64,000 bases of DNA from a candidate division Hyd24-12 bacterium UBA6080 (GTDB taxonomy: Bacteria > Fermentibacterota > Fermentibacteria > Fermentibacterales > JCC-6), in NCBI GenBank assembly GCA_002436025.1, contig DIXM01000002.1, forward strand, positions 124,001-188,000, in the 5' to 3' direction. How positions within the stretch are numbered: the first letter of the stretch is position 1; the number at the start of each line of letters is the position of its first letter. The notes below the pieces were generated by a model. It had not been told where the DNA came from and ran no database searches. It worked only from the letters and a program-made list of their open reading frames with translations. Below, in pieces: positions 55,418-64,000 of this stretch. The position numbers were made by a program, and so were the translations under genes.

Positions 55418-58040
55418 CTGTCACCTTCCCTTCAAGGCGCGTTCTGGGGCTCAATCTGCAGAGTTGGCCGCAACCGCAGTGGCCGCAGACGCTCTCATCG
55501 CCCCGGGGCGGGAACCATCCCCTCGAAATTCCGTCGTGTATCTCGCGGACCCTTGCCTCGACCGCCGGCATGGCCTTTTCGATCTCGCTGCCCGAAATCC
55601 CGTTCATGACCGGCGCTCCGGTTTTCTGAACATGAAGGTAGCCCATCATCACAGGCTTTTGCGGGGACAGGGCGTAATAGACCGGAAGCTGGAACAGCCC
55701 AGGCTTCTCCAGTGGTTTTCGGGTCTTTTCAGGCGATCCCGTCTTGAGATCGAGGGCGACGAGACCTGCCGGCGAGTTCATAAGCAGGTCCAGCCTGCCC
55801 GCAGCGGAGAGGCCGGCGATGGTCCCGCTAACGGTTTTCTCGCTGGCAATGGGGCTCAACCCCTCGCGTTCGAAGAAGGCCATGGCCCTGTGAACGCAGT
55901 CAAGGAGTGTCACGGGATAGTTTGTGGCGAACGCTGCCGAACCAAGCACCGCCTTCAGATCATGGCCTTCAAGCGAGCGCCTCACAGCGGCTTCGGGATC
56001 ATGGCCCGACAGGGCGAGCTCCACAGCCCTGTGAAAGAATGATCCATGGGTTTTGCCGTCGGGAAATGAGACTACTGGAGCCTCGGCCGGCTCCGGAAGC
56101 CGCCAGAGCCTTTCCACCATGTACCTGAAGGGACAGGCTGCGTAGGCCTCGAGCATTGTTGCGGATATGCATTCGGGGACGGGGAAGATACCGGGTCCCA
56201 GAATTCCGTCGTGGGGGCCGAAGACCCCACGGCTGAGCCTTTCCCTCTCCGCGGCCAGGGCCTGGTCGAGGAACGGAGCTTCCGAAGGGGGGCAGAGAAG
56301 GGTCGGCGCCGAGTCCGATACCGTGAGAGAGTTGGCTCCGGGAGCCTCCAGCAGCCTTGCGACGAGTGGTGAGTGCCGCTGGCTCCTGCCCTCGGAGTCA
56401 ATTGTGCGGACCACCAGTACAAGGCGCTCGTTCGCAGCTTCGAACACCTGCCTTAAAACGAAGGCCTCCTCCTGTTCCCTTGTTTCCCCCGAACTCATGC
56501 CCAGGGCATTGCGGAGAATCATGGGAAACCTGGGGTCCTCGGTGGTTCTGGAGGGAAGAACAGCCTCCTCGAGACCGGTCAGCACGATCCCGTCAAAGAG
56601 AGTTCCCCTGATCTGCTCGGGAGAAAGGACCTGGACCCCTGTGCGGCACTTTGGGAAGACCTGCACGGAAGTGCCTTCGAGCTGGGCCTTCAGCATGACC
56701 CTGAAGCCCGCGAGAGTCACTTTTTCGTGAAAGCTCCACGAAAGCCTGTTGAAGACCAGTTCGTGGAACAACCCGGGCAGCGGGATGCCCTCAGGGTTCT
56801 CGACAAGCTTTTCGAGAGCGTCGAGGAATACAGAGGAAGGTCCGGCTTCGGGCAGGCCGGTGTGAAAGGCGACCAGTTTTTCAGCGAAGGGCATGTCAAG
56901 TTTTGCCAGCGCTTCGATGCCGAACCTGGCGCCCGTTGCCGAAACCTGCTCAGCGTAGCGGGAAGGGCTCTCCCCGAAGACAACTCCCGAAGCCAGTATC
57001 CTTTGAATCTCAAGATTGTGCCAGTTCCATACGGGAAGTTCGCACACGCCCGTGAGAAAACGGCCGAAGGGTGTCGCGCAAAGGGGCATGGAAACCCCCG
57101 GGTTCGTCGGGATACCCGCCAGGTTCAGGGCAAGTGCCGCGCTCTCCCTGTCCTGGCTTCGTGCGGCAACCGCCACGCCAAACCCCGGCCGGACCTCCTG
57201 AAGGGTTCTGACCGCCTGCACAAGAGCCTTGTCAAAGCCAAGACCGCTTCCGCATCGGATGGTTCCCACCCCCGGCGGCGGCGAGATGACTTTGTCCGTC
57301 AGGAGGCTTTCTCCAAGCAGGGCGATCGGCGAAAGCGGGAGTTCGGCGTCCACCCGGTGGCGCCTGCCGGTGTAGAGTGTTCCCAGGAATTCACCTGTCC
57401 TGGCGTACACACCCCTCCAGGGGGAAGACGGATGGATCGGGCTGAACCAGATGACTGGCGTGCCGGAGAAGAGAGCCCTGACGAACCTTCTCTGGGCCGG
57501 ATTCAGATCGTAGAAGCCGTACATGAAAACGCCCGCGAAAGCCGGCGCCGGTGTTTCCCTCATGAGTGTGTCCACTCTTCCGGGATACGCTTTGGAAAGT
57601 GCTTCCTCAAATGTCTGAAGGGACTTGAGAGCATCTCGCGCAGTTGGACCGGGGTCTTCCGGGAGGGATTGCAGCACAAGCCCGAACTCCTCGGAGCCGA
57701 TGCCCTGTTCAAGCATGCCTGAAAGAAAACCTGTTCCTGAAAGGGCCTTTTCCGGTGACCCGAAGGCGGAAAGCCCGCATCCCGTCAGGTCGGCGGGGGA
57801 TACCGGAAGGGGTGGCGGAAGGGACGAGAGTTTTTCAGCAAGCCTGGGGATGCCGGGCAGGAACTGAACGCCTGCCAGATCCCCGGTGCCTGCGGCTTCA
57901 AGAACCCCCAGAAGGCGTTCGAGCAGCGGGTATCCCGCTGTGACCACTGCGAGGGGCCTTGCGTCCCATGCAGCCAGGCTTTCCAGAAAAGCCTTTTCAA
58001 GGGAGCGCCAGTGCCCCTCGTAAAGGGCCTGGGAACGCAT
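55401..58040 (-). CDS. addB: AddB/RexB-like nuclease subunit
   Basis: This is an 879-residue protein. The N-terminal two-thirds is a degenerate helicase fold without a clear Walker A. The C-terminal part is a PD-(D/E)xK nuclease (AGRLDLLM, VALDLKTG) with the Cys of an iron-sulfur staple: one in YAACPFRYMVE (about 632) and three or more in VCGHCGCGQLC (about 849-859), matching the 4Fe-4S site of AddB. Together with the AddA-like gene it should form the break-processing helicase-nuclease. It starts one base after the IF-2B gene stop. Confidence 0.85.
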   Translation of the reverse strand: MRSQALYEGHWRSLEKAFLESLAAWDARPLAVVTAGYPLLERLLGVLEAAGTGDLAGVQFLPGIPRLAEKLSSLPPPLPVSPADLTGCGLSAFGSPEKALSGTGFLSGMLEQGIGSEEFGLVLQSLPEDPGPTARDALKSLQTFEEALSKAYPGRVDTLMRETPAPAFAGVFMYGFYDLNPAQRRFVRALFSGTPVIWFSPIHPSSPWRGVYARTGEFLGTLYTGRRHRVDAELPLSPIALLGESLLTDKVISPPPGVGTIRCGSGLGFDKALVQAVRTLQEVRPGFGVAVAARSQDRESAALALNLAGIPTNPGVSMPLCATPFGRFLTGVCELPVWNWHNLEIQRILASGVVFGESPSRYAEQVSATGARFGIEALAKLDMPFAEKLVAFHTGLPEAGPSSVFLDALEKLVENPEGIPLPGLFHELVFNRLSWSFHEKVTLAGFRVMLKAQLEGTSVQVFPKCRTGVQVLSPEQIRGTLFDGIVLTGLEEAVLPSRTTEDPRFPMILRNALGMSSGETREQEEAFVLRQVFEAANERLVLVVRTIDSEGRSQRHSPLVARLLEAPGANSLTVSDSAPTLLCPPSEAPFLDQALAAERERLSRGVFGPHDGILGPGIFPVPECISATMLEAYAACPFRYMVERLWRLPEPAEAPVVSFPDGKTHGSFFHRAVELALSGHDPEAAVRRSLEGHDLKAVLGSAAFATNYPVTLLDCVHRAMAFFEREGLSPIASEKTVSGTIAGLSAAGRLDLLMNSPAGLVALDLKTGSPEKTRKPLEKPGLFQLPVYYALSPQKPVMMGYLHVQKTGAPVMNGISGSEIEKAMPAVEARVREIHDGISRGWFPPRGDESVCGHCGCGQLCRLSPRTRLEGKVTGAGSS

Positions 58041-58041
58041 C

Positions 58042-58815
58042 TCAGCAGGTTTCCTGGCTGCCGATCAGGGCTGCGAGCTTCGCGGAGTGTTTGGGGATGG
58101 CAAATGTCTGGGGGCCTACGATAACCTTGAGCCCCGAGAGGGGGATCCTCTCGAACTTGCTTCCCCGAGGCCGGTCTCCGTAGATGCTTCTCTGGATCAG
58201 TTTCTCCCTGCCCGCGAGAATTATGGGTGTGATCTGCGCCTCGAGGGCCGCCCTGATTATCGCCAGTGAACCGACCTTGTTCACAAGGAACTCTTCGGTG
58301 ACCGCATCGGCCCCCATCACAGGCACGGCGCCCCTGGCAAGTGCCGAGGGGAAGTCATCGTCTTCTATAAGCTCGACCCTGAAGCCGTTCTGGGTCAGGG
58401 TGTCGGCGGCGCTTCTGCCCTCCTCGCCCGGGCGGGCAACCGTCTGATAGATCATATCGAGCCGGTTCTTGCGATGCTCGAGCGCCTTGAGCACCGAGCC
58501 GCTTCTGCTGTGGCACAGAATGATGTTGCCGGTGTCTTCCAGCTGCTTGTAGAGCTGGATGCCCGCCTCAATTCCCTGCTGCCTTATCTCCCTTTGAAGA
58601 TCGCCCGCGGTGTCCCTCCATCTGAAAGTAGGTTCCTGCGAGAGACGCCGGGAGACGTAGCACAAAGGAACCATGTCGCCCGCAGACCTCATGAGGGCTT
58701 CCGGAAGGTCAGGGTCTTTCAGATTACCCAGGATTATGTGATTGAGTATCTTCATGTATGTTTCCGAAGCACCCGAAGTGGTGTTCGAAACGATGCCTTC
58801 GAAGAGTTCGTCCAT
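58042..58815 (-). CDS. IF-2B alpha/beta/delta-family protein (ribose-1,5-bisphosphate isomerase-like)
   Basis: This is a 257-residue protein of the eIF-2B/MtnA superfamily. NIILCHSRSGSVLKAL, VARPGEEGRSAADTL and MGADAVTEEFLVNKVGSLAI (in parts) mark the C-terminal Rossmann domain; the GADAV..(N)K(V/I)G motif is the family signature. Bacterial members this short are usually sugar-phosphate isomerases (ribose-1,5-bisphosphate or methylthioribose-1-phosphate) rather than translation factors. It leads the operon with addB and addA, an unusual pairing with no obvious functional link. Confidence 0.8.
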   Translation of the reverse strand: MDELFEGIVSNTTSGASETYMKILNHIILGNLKDPDLPEALMRSAGDMVPLCYVSRRLSQEPTFRWRDTAGDLQREIRQQGIEAGIQLYKQLEDTGNIILCHSRSGSVLKALEHRKNRLDMIYQTVARPGEEGRSAADTLTQNGFRVELIEDDDFPSALARGAVPVMGADAVTEEFLVNKVGSLAIIRAALEAQITPIILAGREKLIQRSIYGDRPRGSKFERIPLSGLKVIVGPQTFAIPKHSAKLAALIGSQETC

Positions 58816-58841
58816 TGCAGCTCCATCCGTATTGGTAGGTC

Positions 58842-59561
58842 ATGCGTAATCAAAGACCGGGCGGCTGTCAACTCCTTGCGCTGAAGAACCGTTTGCGCCA
58901 GGAGACTGACCCCGATGTCACAACGAAGCTCAGACAAAGGGAAGTGAAGATACTGCTTGAACTTGGGCAGATGCCCCAGGCCATCTCGGCGGCCAGTGCG
59001 CTTCCCCCGGATGGAACGGGGCTTTCCATACTTGCCGACGTTCTCTGTCGCGGAAGCAGGTGGAAAGAGGCAGAATCCGCCTTTGAAGGCGCCCGTCGCG
59101 CCAGAATGGATGAGGGATCGGGAGCACGTGCCCTGGCTCTTGCCCGCGGCCCCCTGTTCCTTCTGGCCGAGGCCAGGAAGGATTGGGCGAGGTGCGCGGA
59201 ACTTGCCGACATTCCGGTCCTGGCCGCGAGGGTCTCAAGGCTTTCCGGCGGTGAAGCCGGGAACGGAGGGCCGGCCGGGGAGGCTGGTTTCCCCTGGGAT
59301 ACGCTGGCCATTCTGGAGGCGTGCCACGGCGGAGCCGATCCCTCAGGGCTTCCGCTTGCAGCGCAGGAATGGGGCAGGGGAGAGAGGGAGTGGAAGTGGA
59401 GGGTGGTTTTTGAGGGCGCGACCCTCACCTCCGACGCAGGTCTGCCACTTGGCCCCTGGAGACGGCTCTTCAGGTCCATTGACGGTGTTGTCCTCGACCC
59501 CCGCTGGCCGACGGAACGAAAAGCCCTGAAGACGATTCTGGGCGCCGGTGGCAGAACGTAG
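58842..59561 (+). CDS. hypothetical TPR-like helical protein
   Basis: This is a 239-residue soluble protein of no recognised family. Residues about 12-130 are helical pairs with TPR-like spacing (KILLELGQMPQAISAASALP, AESAFEGARRARM, LAEARKDWARCAELA). The C-terminal part has a WKWRVVFEGATL strand and polar ends. The ATG is only 26 bases from the divergent IF-2B start, which leaves no room for two promoters, so the true start may be further down or transcription may come from within the neighbour. A minus-strand frame of 252 residues covers it but lacks a ribosome site and protein-like composition. Confidence 0.55.
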   Translation: MRNQRPGGCQLLALKNRLRQETDPDVTTKLRQREVKILLELGQMPQAISAASALPPDGTGLSILADVLCRGSRWKEAESAFEGARRARMDEGSGARALALARGPLFLLAEARKDWARCAELADIPVLAARVSRLSGGEAGNGGPAGEAGFPWDTLAILEACHGGADPSGLPLAAQEWGRGEREWKWRVVFEGATLTSDAGLPLGPWRRLFRSIDGVVLDPRWPTERKALKTILGAGGRT

Positions 59562-59597
59562 TATTTTACTGCGGGTCTATTCTCTGGGAGGTCTTTG

Positions 59598-60596
59598 TTG
59601 AAAAAGGCTCTGATCACCGGAATCACAGGGCAGGACGGCTCCTATCTCACCGAGTTCCTTCTTGGGAGGGGGTACACCGTTCACGGGGTTGTCAGACGTT
59701 CCAGCAGTTTCAACCGGGGGCGCATCGACGCACTGACCACCGACTCTTCAATTTACGGCAGCACCCTTTTCCTGCATTACGGCGACATGTCGGACTCCAG
59801 CGCGCTGAACCGCATCCTCGAGAAGGTCGAGCCGGATGAGATATACAACCTGGCTGCCCAGAGCCATGTGGGGATCTCGTTCCAAATGCCTGAATACACG
59901 ACCGACGTGAACGCGATAGGGGTTGCCAGGCTTCTCGATGCCCTGAGGGAAACGGGTCTTGCGGGGAAGTGCAGGTTTTATCAGGCCGGGACCAGCGAGA
60001 TGTTCGGTTCGAGCCCTCCCCCGCAGAGCGAGACCACGCCCTTTCACCCCCGCAGCCCTTACGCCGCCGCAAAGCTCTGTGCCCACTGGATGGTCGTGAA
60101 CTACAGGGAAGCCTACGATATTCACGCCTCGAACGGGATCCTTTTCAACCACGAGTCCCCGCGGAGGGGTGAGAACTTCGTAACCCGCAAGATCACGATG
60201 GGAGCCGCCTCGATCAAACTCGGGCTGGCCGGCTCCCTGGTTCTCGGCAACCTTGACTCGGCCCGTGACTGGGGCCACGCCCGGGACTACGTAAAGGCCA
60301 TGCACGCAATGCTTGAGCAGCCCGAACCCGGCGATTACGTCGTGGCAACGGGAGAGATGCATACGGTCAGGGAGTTTCTTGACGAGGTCTTCCGTTACCT
60401 TGACCTCGACTGGCACCAGTTCGTGAAGACCGACGAACGATATCTGAGACCCACCGAAGTAGAAGCCCTGCAGGGCGACGCCTCGAAAGCCAGAACTGTT
60501 CTGGGCTGGCGCCCCGAAACGTGTTTCAAGGGGCTTGTACGCGAAATGGTTGATTCTGATCTGGCACTGCTTTCCAACACCAAGCGGAGGATTTGA
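59598..60596 (+). CDS. gmd: GDP-mannose 4,6-dehydratase
   Basis: This protein is about 332 residues. I place the start at TTG 59598, with GGGAGG five bases upstream; the TTG just before it is too close. Family marks are ITGITGQDGSYL, the RRSSSFNRGRID loop, YNLAAQSHV, SEMFGS, YAAAKL and the GMD-specific NHESPRRGENFVTRKIT. It turns GDP-mannose into GDP-4-keto-6-deoxymannose, the precursor of GDP-fucose or GDP-rhamnose for surface glycans. The reductase partner (fcl or rmd) is not in the window. Confidence 0.93.
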   Translation: MKKALITGITGQDGSYLTEFLLGRGYTVHGVVRRSSSFNRGRIDALTTDSSIYGSTLFLHYGDMSDSSALNRILEKVEPDEIYNLAAQSHVGISFQMPEYTTDVNAIGVARLLDALRETGLAGKCRFYQAGTSEMFGSSPPPQSETTPFHPRSPYAAAKLCAHWMVVNYREAYDIHASNGILFNHESPRRGENFVTRKITMGAASIKLGLAGSLVLGNLDSARDWGHARDYVKAMHAMLEQPEPGDYVVATGEMHTVREFLDEVFRYLDLDWHQFVKTDERYLRPTEVEALQGDASKARTVLGWRPETCFKGLVREMVDSDLALLSNTKRRI

Positions 60597-60598
60597 AA

Positions 60599-61837
60599 AT
60601 GTCGATGATCAGGCCGTTCCGGGGCTTGAGACCCCGGAAGGAGTTCGCTCACAGGATCGCATCCCTTCCCTACGATGTCCTTGATTCCGATGAAGCCCGT
60701 GACATCGTGAAGGACAACCCGCTGAGCTTTTTAAGGGTCGTCAAGCCGGAAGTCGACCTTGACCCTGGCGTAGGCCTTTACAGTGAAGAGGTTTACCGCC
60801 AGGGAGCCGTCAACCTCAGGAGGCTTGTGGAAGAGGGGCTCATGGTGCAGGACACGCAGCCCATGCTCTACTTTTACAGGCAGATCATGGGCGATCACGC
60901 CCAGGTGGGGCTTGTGGCCTGCGTTTCCGCTGAAGAGTACGACAATGACGTGATACGGAAGCACGAGCACACGCGCAAGGCGAAGGAAGAGGACCGTATC
61001 CGCCACATAATGTCCCACAACGCCCAGGCGGGGCCTGTTTTCCTCACGTACCGCGATATACCGGGAGTGGACGTCATCGAGAAGAAGAACACCGCCGGCA
61101 CGCCTGAATACGATTTCACCGCGTCGGACGGTATAAGGCACACGCTCTGGCTTGTTGCATCGCCGGCCGACATCATCGCGCTCGAGGGCCTTTTCAGAAC
61201 AGGGGTTCCGAACCTCTACGTGGCCGACGGCCATCACCGGAGCGCTTCGGCGGCCATCGTGGCCAAGCGGCGCCGGGAAGCAAACCCGAACCATACCGGG
61301 CTCGAGGAGTACAACTTCATCCTTGCCGTCATCTTCCCCAAGAGCCAGCTCAGGATCCTTCCCTACAACAGGGCCGTCCGGGACCTTTATGGCATGACCC
61401 CCGAGCAGTTCCTCGAGAAGGTCTCGCAGTCCTTCACCGTCACCCGCTCGGGCAAGGCCAGCCCCCTTGTTCCCAGAGAGTTCTCGATGTACATGAAGGG
61501 GCAGTGGTTCACGCTTGTTGCCCTTCCGGGTGCGACGCCCGAGACCGATCCCGTCGAGGGGCTGGATGTGAGCATCCTTCAGAACAACCTGCTGTCGCCG
61601 ATTCTCGGCATCGAAGACCCCAGAACGTCCGACAGGATCGATTTCATCGGCGGGATAAGGGGCACCGGCGAGCTGGTGCGTCTTGTCGATTCGGGCAAGT
61701 TCTCCGTTGCGTTCAGCATGTACCCCACCACGCTCGACCAGCTTCTCTCGGTGGCCGACACCGGCAGGGTAATGCCCCCGAAGTCGACCTGGTTCGAGCC
61801 AAAGCTGCGCAGCGGCCTCGTGGTGCACAGCCTCTGA
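60599..61837 (+). CDS. DUF1015 family protein
   Basis: This protein is about 412 residues. ATG 60599 has GGAGG eight bases upstream, with the ribosome site inside the end of gmd. It opens IRPFRGLRP and IASLPYDVLDSDEARD, then NPLSFLRVVKPE, IRKHEHTRKAKEEDR, LYVADGHHRSASAA and YNRAVRDL, all hallmarks of DUF1015, a family whose biochemical role is unclear to me. The HEHT and DGHHR blocks look like a conserved active site. It overlaps the next lipoprotein gene by one base (TGATG). Confidence 0.88.
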   Translation: MSMIRPFRGLRPRKEFAHRIASLPYDVLDSDEARDIVKDNPLSFLRVVKPEVDLDPGVGLYSEEVYRQGAVNLRRLVEEGLMVQDTQPMLYFYRQIMGDHAQVGLVACVSAEEYDNDVIRKHEHTRKAKEEDRIRHIMSHNAQAGPVFLTYRDIPGVDVIEKKNTAGTPEYDFTASDGIRHTLWLVASPADIIALEGLFRTGVPNLYVADGHHRSASAAIVAKRRREANPNHTGLEEYNFILAVIFPKSQLRILPYNRAVRDLYGMTPEQFLEKVSQSFTVTRSGKASPLVPREFSMYMKGQWFTLVALPGATPETDPVEGLDVSILQNNLLSPILGIEDPRTSDRIDFIGGIRGTGELVRLVDSGKFSVAFSMYPTTLDQLLSVADTGRVMPPKSTWFEPKLRSGLVVHSL

Positions 61838-62307
61838 TGAAAAAGATGCTTGTCCTGGTGGTTGCGGTCCTTTGCGGGTGCGGCCAGGATCCAGCCGCCC
61901 AGGTGGTCAAGGCGTTCGTGCGGAACCTCGAGGAGGGAGCATCCTCCGAAGCATGGGATCTGCTCAACCCCGACACCAGGGCAGTCTACGATTCGACGGT
62001 AGTCGTGTTGCACAGGTTCGGGTACGAAGAGTCCAGCGGAGCTCTCGATTCCCTCGCAGGGACAGTCACCCCGGAAGAGTTTGCCGAGATGGACGGCCGT
62101 GACCTTTTCATAAGAATGACTGCTGAAAACCCCGAAGTCGGGAACCTGTCGGGAACAATCCGGTCAGTTCGGCATGTTTCCGAGTCCCGGCGCATTGTGG
62201 TGCTATCCACAGCTTCGGGGCTTCAGGAGGTTGGTGTGGAACTTATCGGGGAAAGGTGGCTGGTGGATCTGACCACCCTCACCCCCCCGGCAGAGCCCGA
62301 AAGGTAG
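61837..62307 (+). CDS. lipoprotein of unknown function
   Basis: This is a 156-residue protein. ATG 61837 overlaps the DUF1015 stop by one base. The signal MKKMLVLVVAVLCGCGQ has a clear lipobox (LCGC, Cys15). The mature part opens with helices (AAQVVKAFVRNLEEGASSEAWDLLN, in parts) and ends in strands (GVELIGERWLVDLTTL), a layout like the SnoaL/NTF2-like or DUF4878 lipoproteins. It probably sits in the inner or outer membrane facing the periplasm. Role unknown. Confidence 0.7.
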   Translation: MKKMLVLVVAVLCGCGQDPAAQVVKAFVRNLEEGASSEAWDLLNPDTRAVYDSTVVVLHRFGYEESSGALDSLAGTVTPEEFAEMDGRDLFIRMTAENPEVGNLSGTIRSVRHVSESRRIVVLSTASGLQEVGVELIGERWLVDLTTLTPPAEPER

Positions 62308-62313
62308 GTTGCC

Positions 62314-62643
62314 ATGAGAACGGTTACAAGGGGATTGATCGTTTTCTCCATCATTGCCTGCGGCCTGGGTGTTGTCTTTCTTCTTATGGGGATGGGTATC
62401 AACCTCGGCCGGTGGTGGCCCGTGATCTTCGCCGCTTCGGGAATTGCCGCCATCGCGGCGAACCCCGGAAAAGTCGAGAGTGCTGTGCTGGGCCTTCTTC
62501 TCCTGGGCTGGAGCGCCCTGGCCATCCTCGCACTTCACCACGGCGACCTCGAGTTCGTGAAGAACGGATGGCTTTTCTTCTTCGGGTCCTCGATCATCTG
62601 GATGCCCGTTGCCTTTATACTGGGAAGGTTGATAGGAAGGTAG
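62314..62643 (+). CDS. small four-span membrane protein (DUF5668/LiaF-N-like)
   Basis: This is a 109-residue protein with four hydrophobic helices (about 7-27, 33-48, 55-73, 85-105). The order of helices and the WPVIF motif resemble the N-terminal membrane part of LiaI/LiaF-like proteins. It starts seven bases after the lipoprotein gene and ends five bases before the thioredoxin-fold gene, so it belongs to the same operon. Family membership is tentative. Confidence 0.65.
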   Translation: MRTVTRGLIVFSIIACGLGVVFLLMGMGINLGRWWPVIFAASGIAAIAANPGKVESAVLGLLLLGWSALAILALHHGDLEFVKNGWLFFFGSSIIWMPVAFILGRLIGR

Positions 62644-62647
62644 CTTT

Positions 62648-63265
62648 TTGAGCTTTTTCAAAACTCACAGGCGTGACCTGCCCGCCAGTGATTACTCCCG
62701 GGAGAAAACCCGGAGTGCCCTGCTTTTTGCTCTTGCAGTGGCTGTCTTCGCCGTTCTGGCGGGCTTCATGTTCCGTGTGCAGCCGGAATCGGATCAGGTG
62801 CTTCGCCACAACCTGGCCCCCGATTTCCCTCAGGGTTACACCTGGGTCAACTCACCGGGCCATATCAGCCTGTTCCAGGAGCTCAAGGGTCATGTTGTTG
62901 TTGTCCTTTTCAACAGCCTGAGCGTACTGGCCGACCTTCGGGACGTGAACCGCATGGAGGAGATAGCTTTACAGTTCAACGATTCGCCTGTGGCGTGCGT
63001 GATCGTGGCCTCAGGAATGGGTTCAACGCAGGAGGCGGAGCAGTGGCCGCTCCGGTGCCCGATAATCCTCGATCCCGACAGCAATGTCACAAGGCTCTTT
63101 GGAGTCAGCGCCCTCCCCGCAGTGCTCATCATTGACTCCAACGGGGTCGTAGCCGCGCGCTACTATGAGTCGTGGGAACAGATCCCCCTCGAAGGCCTGA
63201 TTCGCGACCTCCTGACCCAGGCGTACGCAACCCGCACAATTGCTCCAGAGAGATACACTCCCTGA
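62648..63265 (+). CDS. membrane-anchored thioredoxin-fold protein lacking CxxC
   Basis: This is a 205-residue protein starting at TTG 62648 with GGAAGG upstream. One membrane span (about 25-43) is followed by a TlpA/AhpC-like domain: NLAPDFP, LFQELKGHVVVVLFNS, CPIILDPDSNVTRLFGVSALPAVLIIDSNGVV (in parts). Where redox-active relatives have WxxWCxxC after the second strand, this protein has NSLSVLADL, with no Cys. It is unlikely to be a redox enzyme and may bind a partner instead. A run of eight T follows the stop (63268-63275). Confidence 0.75.
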   Translation: MSFFKTHRRDLPASDYSREKTRSALLFALAVAVFAVLAGFMFRVQPESDQVLRHNLAPDFPQGYTWVNSPGHISLFQELKGHVVVVLFNSLSVLADLRDVNRMEEIALQFNDSPVACVIVASGMGSTQEAEQWPLRCPIILDPDSNVTRLFGVSALPAVLIIDSNGVVAARYYESWEQIPLEGLIRDLLTQAYATRTIAPERYTP

Positions 63266-63298
63266 GTTTTTTTTACGAACCATGAAGGACAGCACGCG

Positions 63299-64000
63299 AT
63301 GATAGAGCCCCACGGCGGAAAGCTTATTGAACGTTCGATCTCCCCCGAAGCCATACCGGAAGGTCTTCCGGTTCTGAACCTCGACTCCCGGGAGGCAAGC
63401 GATCTGGAGATGATCGGTTGCGGAGCCCTGAGCCCCCTTTCAGGGTTCATGAACTCGGATGACTACACCAGTGTCCTTGAACGGATGCGGCTTTCGGACG
63501 GCAGGGTGTTCAGCCTTCCGGTGACCCTTTCCCATAAGCCCGGTGATCCCGTTCCCGTTTCGGGCGATACCGCGGTTTTGCAGCACGAGGGCAGCGTCAG
63601 GGGGTTGATCACCGTAACTGATGTGTTCAGGCGGGACCTGCTTCATGAAGCAGAGACCACCCTCCTCACCACCGATCCCGCCCATCCAGGCGTGGAGTAT
63701 CTGGGCGGGCTTACCGAAACATGCATAGGCGGGGAGGTCAGGGCGGTTGACTGCCGGGATTCGCAGCCTTTCCGCGAGTTCAGGCTGACCCCTTCAGAAA
63801 CCCGTGAGCTGTTCAGAAGCAATGGGTGGAACAGCGTTGTCGCCTTCCAGACCCGCAACCCCATCCACAGGGCCCACGAGTACATACAGAAGTGCGCAAT
63901 GGAGATCGTTGACGGCCTTCTGGTCCATCCTCTCGTCGGGGACACCAAGGAGGGCGACATATCAGCTGAAGTCCGCATGCGCTGTTACACCGAGCTTCTC
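63299..64000 (+). CDS. sat: sulfate adenylyltransferase (ATP sulfurylase), 3' end beyond window
   Basis: The frame starts at ATG 63299 (GAAGGA upstream) and is open to the right edge, 234 residues visible. It has the PUA-like N-terminal domain (SPLSGFMNSDDY) and the catalytic QTRNPIHRAHE and VHPLVGDTKEGD of the homo-oligomeric Sat family. It makes adenosine phosphosulfate from ATP and sulfate, or ATP from APS in the reverse direction in sulfur oxidisers. Whether aprAB or an APS kinase follows cannot be seen. Confidence 0.93.
   Translation, partial: MIEPHGGKLIERSISPEAIPEGLPVLNLDSREASDLEMIGCGALSPLSGFMNSDDYTSVLERMRLSDGRVFSLPVTLSHKPGDPVPVSGDTAVLQHEGSVRGLITVTDVFRRDLLHEAETTLLTTDPAHPGVEYLGGLTETCIGGEVRAVDCRDSQPFREFRLTPSETRELFRSNGWNSVVAFQTRNPIHRAHEYIQKCAMEIVDGLLVHPLVGDTKEGDISAEVRMRCYTELL

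Noticed and set aside
60731..61828. 365-residue minus-strand open frame
   Set aside because: It is antisense to the DUF1015 gene; its His/Val/Gly-rich reading is a GC-skew artefact.

Overview
The window looks like chromosomal DNA of an uncultured or little-studied Gram-negative bacterium of the FCB type (Bacteroidetes-like superphylum, for example a candidate lineage such as Fermentibacterota). This is an inference from three things: two large surface or secreted proteins with type IX secretion (Por) C-terminal sorting domains, a gingipain-like C25 protease, and an outer-membrane patatin/BamA-like protein. The left 17 kb is visibly more A+T rich than the rest. From about 18 kb on, codons are strongly G/C-ending and operons are tight, with ATGA or GTGA overlaps.

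Layout. 1-11.9 kb (minus strand): a surface-polysaccharide operon running from an ABC exporter (Wzm/Wzt) through methyltransferases and five glycosyltransferases to an O-antigen ligase/polymerase-like protein and an SGNH O-acetylation protein; it leaves the window inside another glycosyltransferase. 12.4-19 kb (plus): nucleotide-sugar genes that fit a UDP-N-acetyl-L-quinovosamine (or L-fucosamine) pathway, an epimerase, an A+T-rich methyltransferase and an MBOAT O-acyltransferase. Together these could build, modify and export an O-acetylated polysaccharide. 19-22 kb (minus): a TetR-regulated ABC-2 exporter operon. 22-27 kb: a scarred accessory stretch with two AbiE-type toxin-antitoxin loci. 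The first has a toxin gene cut by one in-frame amber codon; the second looks intact. Operator-like inverted repeats, a displaced copy of part of the acyltransferase gene and a second short repeat lie around them.

27-46 kb: signalling and surface genes. These are a BvgS-like hybrid kinase with two solute-binding domains, an Asp-box surface protein interrupted by one TGA, a 1201-residue protein with the architecture of mammalian soluble adenylyl cyclase (C1-C2-ATPase-TPR), an SDR epimerase, an AdiA-like arginine decarboxylase, a lone REP-type (RAYT) transposase, and a FIST/hybrid-kinase pair. 46-52.5 kb: a small lipoprotein, a cupin and a PlpD-like (type Vd) patatin protein, divergent from a C25 protease followed by a four-repeat lipoprotein. 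52.5-58.8 kb (minus): an AddA/AddB-like helicase-nuclease pair behind an IF-2B-family isomerase. 58.8-64 kb (plus): a TPR-like protein, GDP-mannose 4,6-dehydratase, a DUF1015 protein, a lipoprotein, a small membrane protein, a thioredoxin-fold protein without its CxxC, and sulfate adenylyltransferase cut by the right edge.

No rRNA, tRNA or CRISPR array was recognised. All functions come from reading motifs; no database search was run.
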